The notes under the pieces: generated by a model | Seen by the model: the letters and a program-made list of their open reading frames with translations, nothing else | Databases searched by the model: none | Told to the model about the DNA's origin: nothing | Shown: in pieces, positions 45,617-54,729 of the stretch | Layout of the letters: each line of letters opens with the position of its first letter | How positions within the stretch are numbered: the first letter of the stretch is position 1 | Made by a program: the position numbers and the translations under genes | Assembly: GCA_963814975.1 (NCBI GenBank) | Contig: CAWFFB010000010.1 | Coordinates: 244,222-308,221, forward strand | Length of the DNA stretch: 64,000 nucleotides | Direction of reading: 5' to 3' | From: CAVUXJ01 sp963814975 | GTDB lineage: Bacteria; Acidobacteriota; Vicinamibacteria; Vicinamibacterales; CAVVIG01

Positions 45617-46957
45617 TCAGGGCGTGGATCGGCGCTTCTTGATTGCCTCCCAGCCGTCGAGGCGGCGCTTGATCTCCTTTTCGAAGCCCCGCTCGGTCGG
45701 CTGGTAATAGCGCCGTCCCTCGAGCGCCGGCGGCAGGCAGGTCATGTCGGCGACACCCTCCGCCTCTTCGTGGGCATACGCGTACCCCTTCCCGTACGCG
45801 AGCTCCTTCATCAGTTTCGTGGGCGCATTTCGCAGGTGGAGCGGCACGGGCTCCGCAATATCTGTCTGCGCATCGGCCGCCGCCTGGTTGTACGCCTCGT
45901 ACACGGCGTTACTCTTGGGAGCGGTCGCCAGATAAATGGCTGCCTGCGCTAGGGCGGTGTTGCCTTCGGGCATCCCGATGAAATGGACCGCCTCCTTGGC
46001 CGCGACCGCAACGGTCAAACCCTGCGGATCGGCGTTGCCGATATCCTCCGAGGCGAACCGCACGAGTCGACGCGCGATGTACATGGGATCCTCTCCTGCC
46101 TCGAGCATGCGCGCGAGCCAGTAGACCGCCGCATCCGGATCGCTGTTGCGCATCGATTTGTGAAGCGCCGAGATCAGGTTGTAGTGCTCCTCGCCGGACT
46201 TGTCGTAGAGCAGCGCCCGGCGCTGGATGGCCTGCTCGACGCGGGCGGTATCGACACGCCGTTCACCGGTCGCGTCCGGGGCAGCCGCGACGCTCAGCTC
46301 GAGAAGATTCAGCGCCGCCCGTGCGTCGCCGTTCGCATACATGGCAATCGCGTGAATGGCGTCAGGGCCTACGGCCACGTGCGAGGCCCCGAGGCCGCGC
46401 TGTGGATCCTCGAGAGCGCGTGTCACGATCGCCGCGATCTCGTCGGCGGTCAGTCCGCGAAGCACGAAAACCTTGGACCGGGACAGCAGCGCCGCGTTTA
46501 CCTCGAACGACGGGTTCTCGGTCGTCGCGCCGATCAGCACGATGTCGCCGGCTTCGACGCGGGGGAGAAAGGCATCCTGCTGTGCCTTGTTGAACCGGTG
46601 AATCTCATCGATGAACACGATCGTCCGCCGGCCCTGCGTCCGGCGAAGCTGCTCGGCCACCGCCATGACGTCCCGGATCTCCTTGATGCCGGACAGGACC
46701 GCACTGAACGAAACGAACCGTGCCTTCGTGGTGTCGGCAATGATGCGCGCGAGCGTGGTCTTGCCGGTGCCGGGCGGCCCCCACAGGATGATCGACTGCA
46801 GGAGATCGCGCTCGATAGCCTCGCGAAGCGGCTTTCCGGGCGCAAGGAGCTCTTCCTGGCCGACGAACTCGTCGAAGGTCCGGGGCCGCATCCGCTGCGC
46901 CAGCGGCGCCGGTGCCTGCGTCTCGGGGAGAAGTTCTTCTGGAAACAGGGAATCCAC
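45617..46957 (-). CDS. rarA: Replication-associated recombination protein A (RarA/MgsA), AAA+ ATPase
   Basis: A clamp-loader-like AAA+ ATPase acting at stalled replication forks. The N terminus carries LAQRMRPRTFDEFVGQEELL, Walker A is WGPPGTGKTTLARII, Walker B FIDEIHRFNK, and sensor 1 IGATTENPSFEVN. The C-terminal tetramerisation region contains MYIARRLVRFASEDIGNADP and YLATAPKSNAVYEAY. The length of 446 residues is standard and the frame is intact. It is divergent from the alpha/beta hydrolase; the shared leader contains a CAGATTG heptad array. Confidence 0.96.
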   Translation of the reverse strand: MDSLFPEELLPETQAPAPLAQRMRPRTFDEFVGQEELLAPGKPLREAIERDLLQSIILWGPPGTGKTTLARIIADTTKARFVSFSAVLSGIKEIRDVMAVAEQLRRTQGRRTIVFIDEIHRFNKAQQDAFLPRVEAGDIVLIGATTENPSFEVNAALLSRSKVFVLRGLTADEIAAIVTRALEDPQRGLGASHVAVGPDAIHAIAMYANGDARAALNLLELSVAAAPDATGERRVDTARVEQAIQRRALLYDKSGEEHYNLISALHKSMRNSDPDAAVYWLARMLEAGEDPMYIARRLVRFASEDIGNADPQGLTVAVAAKEAVHFIGMPEGNTALAQAAIYLATAPKSNAVYEAYNQAAADAQTDIAEPVPLHLRNAPTKLMKELAYGKGYAYAHEEAEGVADMTCLPPALEGRRYYQPTERGFEKEIKRRLDGWEAIKKRRSTP

Positions 46958-46963
46958 GGATTT

Positions 46964-47019
46964 CAGATTGCAGATTGCAGATTGAATGTCGGATTTCAGG
47001 CTTCCGGTTTCAGATTTCG
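46964..47019. repeat. Heptad array between rarA and the hydrolase gene (word CAGATTG)
   Basis: Eight units of 7 nt, phase-perfect from 46964 to 47019, begin seven bases before the rarA start codon (minus strand). Three identical CAGATTG copies come first; later units drift to GATTTCR and GGTTTCA. Confidence 0.8.
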
Positions 47020-47093
47020 GATTTTCAGAGTCTATCTAAGTGTCTCATTGTACGCACGCCGTCGAAAAGGTCCTCTGGTACAATCACCTCATC

Positions 47094-48116
47094 ATGAAGA
47101 CTCGCTTCTTCGCCGCTCTCATCGTTGCCGCGTTCACCGGTGTGATGACCTCACGCCTTGCCGCCCAGGGGCCTGGCGCCGGATCGCTGCCGCTTCCGCC
47201 GACCCCGAAGGATGTCCAGCCGGGGAGCATCACGTGCGAGGACGTGCCCTACCCGCAGCCTGTGTCGTACTTGCCGTTGACGATGTATGGACAGGACGTG
47301 CGCATGGCCTACATGGACGTGCCGCCGTCTGGTCAGCCAAACGGACGCACGGTCGTCCTGCTTCACGGAAATAACTTCGCCGGCTTCTATTGGGGCGGTC
47401 CGATCGACGTGCTCCGGAAGGAAGGCTTTCGCGTCGTGGTCCCGGACCAGATCGGGTATGGCCGCTCCTCGAAGCCGATCATTCCCTACAACTTCAACGA
47501 TATGGCGTTGAACACCAAGCGCGTCCTCGATCATCTGAAGATCGCGAAGGCGGTGGTCGTCGGGCACTCGATGGGTGGCATGCTGGCGACCCGATTCGCG
47601 ACGCAGTATCCGGACATCACCGAGCGCCTCGTCATCTACAATCCGATCGGGCTGGTCGACGGACGGTACGCCCGGCCGTGGAGCAGCACCGACGAGGCGT
47701 ACAAGCAGACCCTGGCCTCGACCTACCAGACGAACTACACGGCGATCTCCCGATATTTCTCTCACAGTCCCACGGCGTGGAAGCCGGAGTTCGACCGTTA
47801 TGTTCGCATTCGATACGCGTGGACGCTCAGCGGCGACTGGCCGCGGTACGCGATGGTGCAGACACTGCTGACGCAGGTGCAGTACGCCGACCCTGTCGTC
47901 TACGACTGGTCGCACATCAAGGCGCCGACCCTCGCATTGGGCGGGTCGGAAGACAGCCTGACACCGAACTTCCCGGAGCGTATGAAGGCCCTTGTCAGCA
48001 CGGTCCCTGGCGGCAAGGCGCGCCTGCACCTGATTCCTGGTCTTGGTCACGTGCCACACATGGAAGCGCCCGAGAAGTTCTACCCGCCGCTGCTGGCGTT
48101 TCTGAAGGAGAGCTAA
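47094..48116 (+). CDS. Exported alpha/beta hydrolase
   Basis: A signal peptide (MKTRFFAALIVAAFTGVM, cleavage near RLAAQG) precedes an alpha/beta-hydrolase fold. The oxyanion-hole motif is LLHGNNFAGFYWG, followed by VVVPDQIGYGRSSKP. The nucleophile elbow is VVGHSMGGML with the catalytic serine. The acid is likely in GGSEDSLTP and the histidine in LGHVPHMEAPE. The overall form resembles proline iminopeptidase or epoxide-hydrolase-like enzymes, but the substrate cannot be set. A TACAAT hexamer (47079-47084) precedes the ATG by nine bases. It is convergent with the RNA methyltransferase gene. Confidence 0.85.
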   Translation: MKTRFFAALIVAAFTGVMTSRLAAQGPGAGSLPLPPTPKDVQPGSITCEDVPYPQPVSYLPLTMYGQDVRMAYMDVPPSGQPNGRTVVLLHGNNFAGFYWGGPIDVLRKEGFRVVVPDQIGYGRSSKPIIPYNFNDMALNTKRVLDHLKIAKAVVVGHSMGGMLATRFATQYPDITERLVIYNPIGLVDGRYARPWSSTDEAYKQTLASTYQTNYTAISRYFSHSPTAWKPEFDRYVRIRYAWTLSGDWPRYAMVQTLLTQVQYADPVVYDWSHIKAPTLALGGSEDSLTPNFPERMKALVSTVPGGKARLHLIPGLGHVPHMEAPEKFYPPLLAFLKES

Positions 48117-48914
48117 GGCGAAGGCGCAAGCCTCTGGCGGTGCGCCTCGTAGACGAGCAGCGCCGCGGTGACGGCGGTATTCAGCGACTCGACCGCCGGC
48201 CGCATCGGAATCGTGACGTGCAGGTCGGCGTTGTCGATCACCGACGGCGCCAGTCCACGGCCTTCGCCGCCCACGCAGATCGCCACGCGCCCCGCGAAGG
48301 TCGGATTCGAACATGGATCGGCCGTTGCGAGGCACGGCCGCGACGATGAGGCATCGGCTCTGCCGCGCTTGACTGACCGCCTCGTCGGCGGACGCCCGTA
48401 TCGCAATCGGGAGCCGGAGCGAACTGCCCATCGATCCCCGCAAGGCCTTCCACCCGAACGGATCCGCGCATGCCCCGGCCGCGATCATTCCCGACGCGCC
48501 ACCCGCTTCGGCGGCGCGCGCGATGGCGCCGACGTTTCCTGGATCCTGTACGTCGCAGGCGATGAGCACCAGCGGCGCCGGGCCCGCGAAGAGGCGATCT
48601 TCAGCGTGAGGCGGACGTTCGGCGATCGCGACGATGGGACTGGACGATCGAACCGGGCTGGCGGCAGCCATGACGGACGCCGTCGCCGCGGCGATATCCG
48701 CTCCGTGTGGCGCGATGCGCGCGATCAGCGTCTGGATGTCGAGCCGATCGACGGCGTCGCTGGCGATCATGACGTGACGAAGACGGATCCCCGCGGCTCC
48801 GGCGGCGGCGATCAGGTGCAAGCCGTCGAGCAACATCAGGCCGGGTTCGGCGCCCTTCGCGACCGCCCGGTAGCTCGCCACGAGCGCGTTCTGCCGGCTG
48901 GTGATCCGCTTCAT
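48113..48914 (-). CDS. SpoU/TrmH-family RNA 2'-O-methyltransferase (one frameshift)
   Basis: A trefoil-knot SAM-dependent methyltransferase for 2'-O-methylation of rRNA or tRNA (RlmB/TrmH type). The N-terminal substrate-binding region reads KRITSRQNALVASYRAVAKG. Motif 1 is VQDPGNVGAIARAAEAGGAS and motif 2 CVGGEGRGL. After one extra base near 48310 the C-terminal motif 3 follows as IPMRPAVESLNTAVTAALLV, with the conserved Ser-Leu-Asn. It overlaps the end of the convergent hydrolase gene by four bases. The exact target nucleotide is not predictable. Confidence 0.85.
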
Positions 48915-49129
48915 ATCAGTCGGTCGGGCCGCTCAGCGCTTCACGCATCGAGAACACGAGCGCCGGGACCATTGAACAGGGTTGGCGGCGTTCCCCGGAC
49001 TCTGCGTGAGGCGGGTGACCGCGCGGCCTGGAAGCATAGCACTGTGGTACCATTGCCTCTTTAGCACCATGACGTGTGAATGCCGCCCGCTCGACTCGAC
49101 GCCGACCCGATAATCGGATTCTGCGATCC

Positions 49130-49615
49130 ATGTCCGAGACGATGAAAGACCGGCTGATCAAGAAGTTCGAGACCGAGATTCACGCGCTCGATCGCGAGCT
49201 GAAGCTGGAGCTGCCGAAAGAGATCAAGCGTGCGCGCGAGCTGGGCGATCTTCGCGAGAACGCGGAGTACTCTGCCGCCAAGGAGCGGCAGCGCCTGGTC
49301 GAATCGCGCATCAGCATGCTGCAGAAGCGCGTGTCGGAGATCGCGCTGATCAACGTCGATCGGATCCCCACCGATCGCGCCGGCTTCGGCTCGACGGTGC
49401 ACGTCCAGGAGAAGAACGGTGAAAAGCTCGTGTTCCAGCTCGTCATGCCGGAAGACGCCGACGCGGCCAAAGGGCTCATCTCGACCACCTCGCCGATCGG
49501 CCGTGCGTTTCTGAACAAGGAACCTGGCGATCTCGTGAAGGTGGTCACGCCCGGCGGGATGCGCGAGTTCGAAATCGTCAAGCTGCAAACCATTCACGAC
49601 GAAGCCACGGAATGA
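49130..49615 (+). CDS. greA: Transcription elongation factor GreA-type
   Basis: Gre factors enter the RNA polymerase secondary channel and stimulate cleavage of backtracked RNA. The N-terminal coiled-coil hairpin contains KRARELGDLRENAEYSAAKE, with the conserved acidic tip D-L-R-E-N-A-E-Y. The C-terminal FKBP-like domain has STTSPIGRAFLNKEPGD and VVTPGGMREFEIVKL. About 160 residues is normal. ATG 49130 is chosen by comparison with family length; upstream in-frame starts exist at 49076. The last four bases overlap the next gene as ATGA. Confidence 0.93.
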   Translation: MSETMKDRLIKKFETEIHALDRELKLELPKEIKRARELGDLRENAEYSAAKERQRLVESRISMLQKRVSEIALINVDRIPTDRAGFGSTVHVQEKNGEKLVFQLVMPEDADAAKGLISTTSPIGRAFLNKEPGDLVKVVTPGGMREFEIVKLQTIHDEATE

Positions 49616-51036
49616 CCGAGCGCGGCCGGGCCCCGTTCGCTGATCCCTACTCACCCCAACGTCGCACCGCGCTCATCCTGACCGGCACCGGTACGGCCGG
49701 CGCCTATCACGCGGGCGTCCTGCGCGCGCTTCATGAGGCCGGCGTCAAGCTGGACATCGTGGCGGGCCGCGGCATCGGGAGCGTCGGGGCGTTGTTTGCC
49801 GCGGTCGATGGCGCGCAACGACTGTGGGATGAGAAGGGTTTCTGGCGCGCTCCCGCCGTCAGCCGCCTCTATCCGTGGCGGCCGGTGCTGCAGTTGACCG
49901 TCGGTGCACTGGTTGTGGCGCTCGCGCTCGTGGCCGTGCCGCTCGTGGTGATGGCCGCGGGCCTGGTTGTCTTCCCGATCGATTTCGCCTTGAAGATGCT
50001 CGGCGTATCCGCTGCAAGCGGCCTCGTGCGGGGATACCTGGAGTTTGCCGAGACAGCGTTCGCGCCGACCGGGTTGCCGACGTGGCTGCCCCGGCTGGTG
50101 TTGATCGTGTTGGGGGTGGCGGGCATCACGGCGGTGGCCGCAGGCTGGATTGAACGGAGCCGGCGGCGTCACCGAGGCAGCGCCTGGTGGCGCGTCGTGC
50201 GTGCGCCGCTGTCGACCGCCTCGGTCGTGAACCACTGCTGGGCGGTGATGTGGGACCTGGTACGCGGTGCGGCAGTGCTGGAGCAGCCGGCTCCCGACGA
50301 CCTGGGGCGTCGGTACGGAGAGCTGCTGGTCGACAATCTCGGACAGCCGGGCTTCCGCGAGCTCCTGATCGCGGTGCACGACGTGGACGCCCACCGCGAT
50401 CTGATCTTCGCCCTCGTCGGCGAAGCACGACGCCGCGATCTGATGAGGCGGGCGACCGCCGCGGAAGCCGAAACGCGACGGGCCGAGCTCCTGGATCTCT
50501 CGGGCGTGGCTCGCGGCCACCTGACCGACGCGATCGCCGCCTCGCTGGCGGTCCCGCTGGCGACCGAGCCGCACACGATCCGGTTTGCGCCCGATGCCTA
50601 CTGGCGCGGAGAAGCCCATCGGCTCTGCGATCGACCCGGCAGCGCTCCTCCGGCTGGTCGAAGAGCTCGCGATCCTCGGGGCCGAGCAGATCGTCCTGGT
50701 GTCTGCCGCGCCCGACATCGCCGGGCCCGCACGCGCTGGCGCCGCCCCGGCTCGACGGCCGGGGCCGCATCGGCGAGTATCTGCAGTCGTCGGAAGCGGC
50801 AACCGTCCGCGACGTGGCGCGGCGCGCGGTCGAGGGCGGGCCGCGCATTTTCACGATACGGCCCGCCGCACAATCCGATCGGCCCGTTCGATTTTGCAGG
50901 CGGCTTCGACGATCGCTCGGATCGCGTGCAGCCGCTCGCCGAGCTGATGACACGCGGCTACGAAGACGCCTACCATCAGTTCATCGAGCCGGTGGTCGGC
51001 GCCTCGGGCGAGCGTGTGGGGCAGGGGGTCTCATGA
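49612..51036 (+). CDS. Patatin-like phospholipase-family membrane protein (three frameshifts)
   Basis: The N terminus has the patatin oxyanion motif TGTGTAGAYHAGVLRALHEAG, followed where GxSxG is expected by AGRGIGSVGALFAA. There the serine is preceded by I-G rather than by G-x, so the nucleophile elbow is altered. Two hydrophobic segments (about 95-125 and 160-185), unusual for patatins, split the domain. After single extra bases near 50620, 50735 and 50865, the C terminus reads LRLVEELAILGAEQIVLVSA and NPIGPFDFAGGFDDRSDRVQ. It is coupled to greA and overlaps the next gene by four bases. Enzyme activity is uncertain. Confidence 0.68.
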   Translation: MTERGRAPFADPYSPQRRTALILTGTGTAGAYHAGVLRALHEAGVKLDIVAGRGIGSVGALFAAVDGAQRLWDEKGFWRAPAVSRLYPWRPVLQLTVGALVVALALVAVPLVVMAAGLVVFPIDFALKMLGVSAASGLVRGYLEFAETAFAPTGLPTWLPRLVLIVLGVAGITAVAAGWIERSRRRHRGSAWWRVVRAPLSTASVVNHCWAVMWDLVRGAAVLEQPAPDDLGRRYGELLVDNLGQPGFRELLIAVHDVDAHRDLIFALVGEARRRDLMRRATAAEAETRRAELLDLSGVARGHLTDAIAASLAVPLATEPHTIRFAPDAYWRGEAHRLCDRPGSAPPAGRRARDPRGRADRPGVCRARHRRARTRWRRPGSTAGAASASICSRRKRQPSATWRGARSRAGRAFSRYGPPHNPIGPFDFAGGFDDRSDRVQPLAELMTRGYEDAYHQFIEPVVGASGERVGQGVS

Positions 51037-52198
51037 AGCCTGCGACGGAGCTGATTCACGCCGGCGAGACGGATCTGGGTACCGCCGTGCCGTTGACGAC
51101 GCCGATCTACGAGACGGCGACGTTCGTCTTCGAGAACACGCAGGAAGTCGTCGCCTACAACGAAGGGCCGCTCCTCGAAGTACCTGTATTCGCGCTACGC
51201 GAACCCGACGGTCGTGAGCGTCGAGCGCAAGCTGGCGACGCTCGACCGGGCCGAAGCGGCGCTGCTGTTCTCGTCCGGGATGGGGGCGACCGCGACGATC
51301 CTGATGGCGCACGCGAGCGCCGGGGACGAGGTCGTCTGCAGCGCGGCAGTCTACGGCGGAACGCTGCATCTGCTGAACGACCTGCTGAGCCGAGTTCGGC
51401 CTCGTGACGCGCTTCGTCTCGCTCGAGGAGCTGGCGCGCCCGGACAGCGTCATCGGCACGCGGACCCGCCTGCTCTGGTTCGAGTCGCCGATCAATCCGA
51501 CGCTGCGCTGCGTCGACATTCGCCCGATTGCGGAGGCGTGCCGGAGACGAGGGGTGCTGTCGGTCATCGACAACACCTTCGCGAGCCCGATCAACCAGCA
51601 ACCGCTCGCGCTCGGCGTCGATCTGTCGATGCAGAGCGCGACGAAATACCTGAATGGGCACAGCGACGTCACCGGCGGGGTCGTGACCGGGCCGCGGGCG
51701 CTCGTCGACCCGATCGAGCGGATCCGGCGCCTGATCGGGACGGTGATGGATCCGTACCCGGCCTATGCGCTCGGTCGCGGCTTGAAAACGCTGCCGCTGC
51801 GCATCGCACGGCACAACGCCAACGCGCACCGCGTGGCGGAGTTTCTGAGCCAGGACCGGCGCGTCAGTCAGGTGTACTACCCGGGTCTGCCGTCGCATCC
51901 CGATCACGAGATCGCCAAGCAGCAGATGACCGGATTTGGCGGGATGGTCTGCTTCGATCTCGACGGCCGCTTCGAACGGGCGGAGCGGTTCTACGATCGG
52001 CTGAAGGTCATCAAGCGCGCGGCTAGCCTCGGCGGCGTCGAGAGCCTGGTCAGCATGCCGGTGCTGACATCGCAGTGGGGCTACACCGACGACCAGCTGC
52101 GTCAGGCGGGCGTGACCAGGGGCATGCTGCGGCTGTCGGTGGGTCTGGAAGATGCGGAGGATCTGGTCGCGGACCTGGATCAGGCGTTGGGAAGTTAG
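51033..52198 (+). CDS. Cys/Met-metabolism PLP-dependent enzyme (cystathionine gamma-synthase/lyase type), two frameshifts
   Basis: A fold-type I PLP enzyme of transsulfuration. MKPATELIHAGE opens it; VPLTTPIYETATFVFEN and, after an extra base near 51180, YSRYANPTV with LFSSGMGATATILMAH follow. After another extra base near 51400 the frame gives ESPINPTLRCVD, SVIDNTFASPINQQPL and the PLP lysine in QSATKYLNGHSDVTGG. The C-terminal ESLVSMPVLTS and GLEDAEDLVADLDQAL are standard. Whether it is a synthase, cystathionine lyase or methionine gamma-lyase cannot be decided from motifs alone. It overlaps the patatin gene as ATGA. Confidence 0.9.
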
Positions 52199-52207
52199 AA
52201 GGTGTCA

Positions 52208-53680
52208 CTAACGGGTCTTGATTTCCTCGTGTTCACCTCTTCCTTCTGCCTTGTGACTTCTACCTTCCTTGTCCTTCTCTCGGGGCGGCTCATGTAAGAA
52301 CTGCGCCATCAGTTCGTGCAGCTTGGGCGCGAGCTCCTCGAGGTTGAAATCGCCGAACTTCTCACGGAAGGCGCTCATCGGCACCACCGCCTTGGCCATC
52401 GCGCGGTGACCGCCCGCGCTGCCGATGTCGGCGAAGAACCGGCGGGCGAATTCACCGGCGTTCTTCGAGTACCCCAGGTTCCGGACCGAGATGATCAGCG
52501 ACTCGTTGACGAGTCCGGCGACGACAGTCCATTTCACGTCCTCGATCTGGAGGAAGAAGTCGGCGACGTACGGGATGAAATCCTCTCGGGGCGATGTCCC
52601 GAGGAAGCCGCAGAACACCTGATCGACGAGTGACCCGCCCCGATAGGCCTTCAGGACGTATTCCAGCCGCTCGTCGGTGATCTCCGCGCCCTCCATCTTG
52701 CGGATCAGCGCCGCGTCCGCCAGCGGATACAGGTACGAGAACGCTTCGATGTCGACGCGGTTCGCCTGCCGGTTGAAGAAGAGCGTGTCCGACTTGATCG
52801 CATACAGCATCGCGGTCGCGGTCCGCTCCGAGATGTTGACGTCGACCGCGCGCAGGTGCTCGGTGAGGATCGTGCACGTCGAGCCGTAATCGGAGCGGAT
52901 GTCCTTGTGAACCGCGGTGTAGCCGGGCTGCTCGGGATGATGGTCGATGACCAGATCCACGTGGTCGATGAGTCCCCCGAAATAGTGGGGCTGCACATCC
53001 ACCATCGCGACGCGGTCGTACTCCTTGACCGCGCTCACCGGGATGATCTCGACATGGATATCGAGCAGGTTGGTCATCCGCAGATTCTCGGGCCGCGTCA
53101 CGCCCTGGATGGCGGCAATGATCGCGGTCGCCTTGGTCCGTCTGAGCACATTGCGCAGCGCCAGCCCGCTGGCCATGGCGTCGGGATCGGGGTCGTTGTG
53201 GAGCAAGATCAGCACGCGGTCGGCGTCGCTGAACAGCCGCTGGTACTGCTGCACCCGCGCGCGGGTCAGCGACCGGCTGAACTCGGTGAGGAGCGGACCG
53301 CCGAACAGCTCGGACATGGCCAGGTAGGCCACGTCCGGAAACTCGGCTCGAAACTCTTCCGCGCGCCGCTCGGTGGCCTCCGTGCCGACGCCGAGCACGT
53401 AGACGAGCGTGCCGCCGGCGTCCCGCACGGCCTCGAGGATTTTCTTCGGATTGCGGCGCGCGTTGTCCTCGACGATCACGCAGGTGCTCGGCCCGAGATC
53501 GGCCTTGACGTACGTGTCGATGCGCCGCGGATCGCCGGCGATCACCTGGATGCCGGCTTCGTGGAGGCGCCGCGCGGCCGGCCGGTTTTCGACGATGAAC
53601 TCGACTTCGAAGCCTGGGAGCAGGATCTCGTCGAGGATCCTGATGAGCAGCTCGTCCTGACAGACGGCGAGGCACCGCAT
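52208..53680 (-). CDS. DHH-family phosphoesterase with N-terminal TrkA-N-like domain
   Basis: The first 130 residues form a Rossmann-type domain of the TrkA-N kind (MRCLAVCQDELLIRIL). The DHH domain follows, with LLHNDPDPDAMASGLALRNV, VDVQPHYF and VIDHHP metal motifs, then a DHHA1 domain with GSAGGHRAMAKAVV. Such proteins hydrolyse nano-RNA or cyclic dinucleotides, or may have another phosphodiester substrate; which applies here is not known. ATG 53680 has GGAGGT ten bases upstream. The C-terminal charged tail (from about residue 470) is encoded by a heptad DNA array, so the native end may be earlier in relatives. Confidence 0.88.
   Translation of the reverse strand: MRCLAVCQDELLIRILDEILLPGFEVEFIVENRPAARRLHEAGIQVIAGDPRRIDTYVKADLGPSTCVIVEDNARRNPKKILEAVRDAGGTLVYVLGVGTEATERRAEEFRAEFPDVAYLAMSELFGGPLLTEFSRSLTRARVQQYQRLFSDADRVLILLHNDPDPDAMASGLALRNVLRRTKATAIIAAIQGVTRPENLRMTNLLDIHVEIIPVSAVKEYDRVAMVDVQPHYFGGLIDHVDLVIDHHPEQPGYTAVHKDIRSDYGSTCTILTEHLRAVDVNISERTATAMLYAIKSDTLFFNRQANRVDIEAFSYLYPLADAALIRKMEGAEITDERLEYVLKAYRGGSLVDQVFCGFLGTSPREDFIPYVADFFLQIEDVKWTVVAGLVNESLIISVRNLGYSKNAGEFARRFFADIGSAGGHRAMAKAVVPMSAFREKFGDFNLEELAPKLHELMAQFLHEPPREKDKEGRSHKAEGRGEHEEIKTR
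52239..52273. repeat. Heptad array within the 3' end of the DHH gene (word CTNCCTT)
   Basis: Five phase-perfect 7-nt units run 52239-52273 (plus strand CTGCCTT, CTACCTT and variants). On the minus strand they are translated as the Lys/Glu/Gly-rich tail of the DHH protein, just before its stop. Confidence 0.7.
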
Positions 53681-53697
53681 CAAAGCACCAACCTCCA

Positions 53698-53703
53698 ATT
53701 ATA
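53698..53703 (-). promoter_or_regulatory. -10 element TATAAT for the DHH phosphoesterase gene
   Basis: On the minus strand TATAAT lies 17 bases upstream of the ATG at 53680, with GGAGGT between. No convincing -35 is seen. The divergent VWFA gene has its own TATAGT at 53750-53755. Confidence 0.4.
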
Positions 53704-53768
53704 CGCCCCGCCGAGCTCCGTCCTCTGGCCCGTAATCGCTTCCAGCGCATATAGTAAAGTGCAGATCC

Positions 53769-54698
53769 GTGAGCCTCCCCTGGGTCGTCACCCACGCGTG
53801 CGCCGCTGCGGGGATCGTGCTGGCCGCGATGCCGCGTGCCATGGCGCCGCAGGTGCCGGCATTCCGCGCCGGCATCGACCTCGTCAATGTCGGCGTCACC
53901 GTCACCGACCGCATGGGGGGACTCATCGCCGATCTCGGCCGGGAGGACTTCGAGATCCGGGAGGACGGTAAGACACAGACGATTAGCTACTTCCTCGCGG
54001 GCGATCAGGTCGGTGGGGCCAGCCTCCACGTGGGGGTGCTTCTGGACGTGAGCGAGAGTATGGCCGGAGAGATCGGCTTCGCCAGAACGGCCGCCATCAA
54101 GTTCCTGAACGCCCTGGAGGAGGCCGCGGACATGACCGTGGTCGATTTCGACACCGAGGTCCGGGTCGCGCGCTTCAGCCGGGGTGACTTTCCGCGGCTG
54201 GTGGAGCGGATCCGCCAGCGCAAGGTCAGCGGGCTGACTGCGCTCTACGACGCGATCGGCGTCTATCTTGACGGAGCGTCCGATCGGGACGGGCGGACGA
54301 TCATGCTGCTGTACACCGACGGCGGTGATACGCGCAGCTCGCTCACGCTGCCCGAGCTGATGGAGCTGCTCAAGGCGTCGAACGTCACGGTCTACGCCAT
54401 CGGATCTCTGACTCAGCCGTCGCTGTCGGGCCGGCTGCCGCAGGAGCGGGTGCTGCGGCAAATTGCCGAGGTCACCGGTGGCCAGGCGTTCTTCCCGGCG
54501 GGCGTCAAGGAGCTCGACAAGGTCTATGACCAGGTGCTGGCGGAGCTGCGCGCCCAGTACACGATCGGGTATCTCTCCACCAACGAGAAGCGGGATGGCG
54601 GCTGGCGGAAGGTTGACGTCAAGGTCAGCAAGCCGGGCGCCAGCAGGGGCCTTCGAATCCGCGCGCGCAAGGGGTACTTCGCCCCGTACAAGCCCTAG
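53769..54698 (+). CDS. Exported VWFA-domain protein, acidobacterial type
   Basis: An N-terminal hydrophobic segment (about 6-25) suggests export. An Ig-like strand region with VNVGVTVTDRMGGLIADL and REDFEIREDGKTQTI precedes a von Willebrand A domain. Its metal site reads LLDVSESMAGE (DxSxS), with SGLTALYDAI supplying the threonine and LLYTDGGDTRSS the aspartate. The order and the DFEIREDGK segment match the VWFA-related family that is expanded in Acidobacteria, which helps set the likely phylum. The function is unknown. GTG 53769 is the start. It lies 31 bases before uvrB. Confidence 0.88.
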   Translation: MSLPWVVTHACAAAGIVLAAMPRAMAPQVPAFRAGIDLVNVGVTVTDRMGGLIADLGREDFEIREDGKTQTISYFLAGDQVGGASLHVGVLLDVSESMAGEIGFARTAAIKFLNALEEAADMTVVDFDTEVRVARFSRGDFPRLVERIRQRKVSGLTALYDAIGVYLDGASDRDGRTIMLLYTDGGDTRSSLTLPELMELLKASNVTVYAIGSLTQPSLSGRLPQERVLRQIAEVTGGQAFFPAGVKELDKVYDQVLAELRAQYTIGYLSTNEKRDGGWRKVDVKVSKPGASRGLRIRARKGYFAPYKP

Positions 54699-54729
54699 CA
54701 TTCAGCCTCTGGTACGATGGTAGGTTCAG

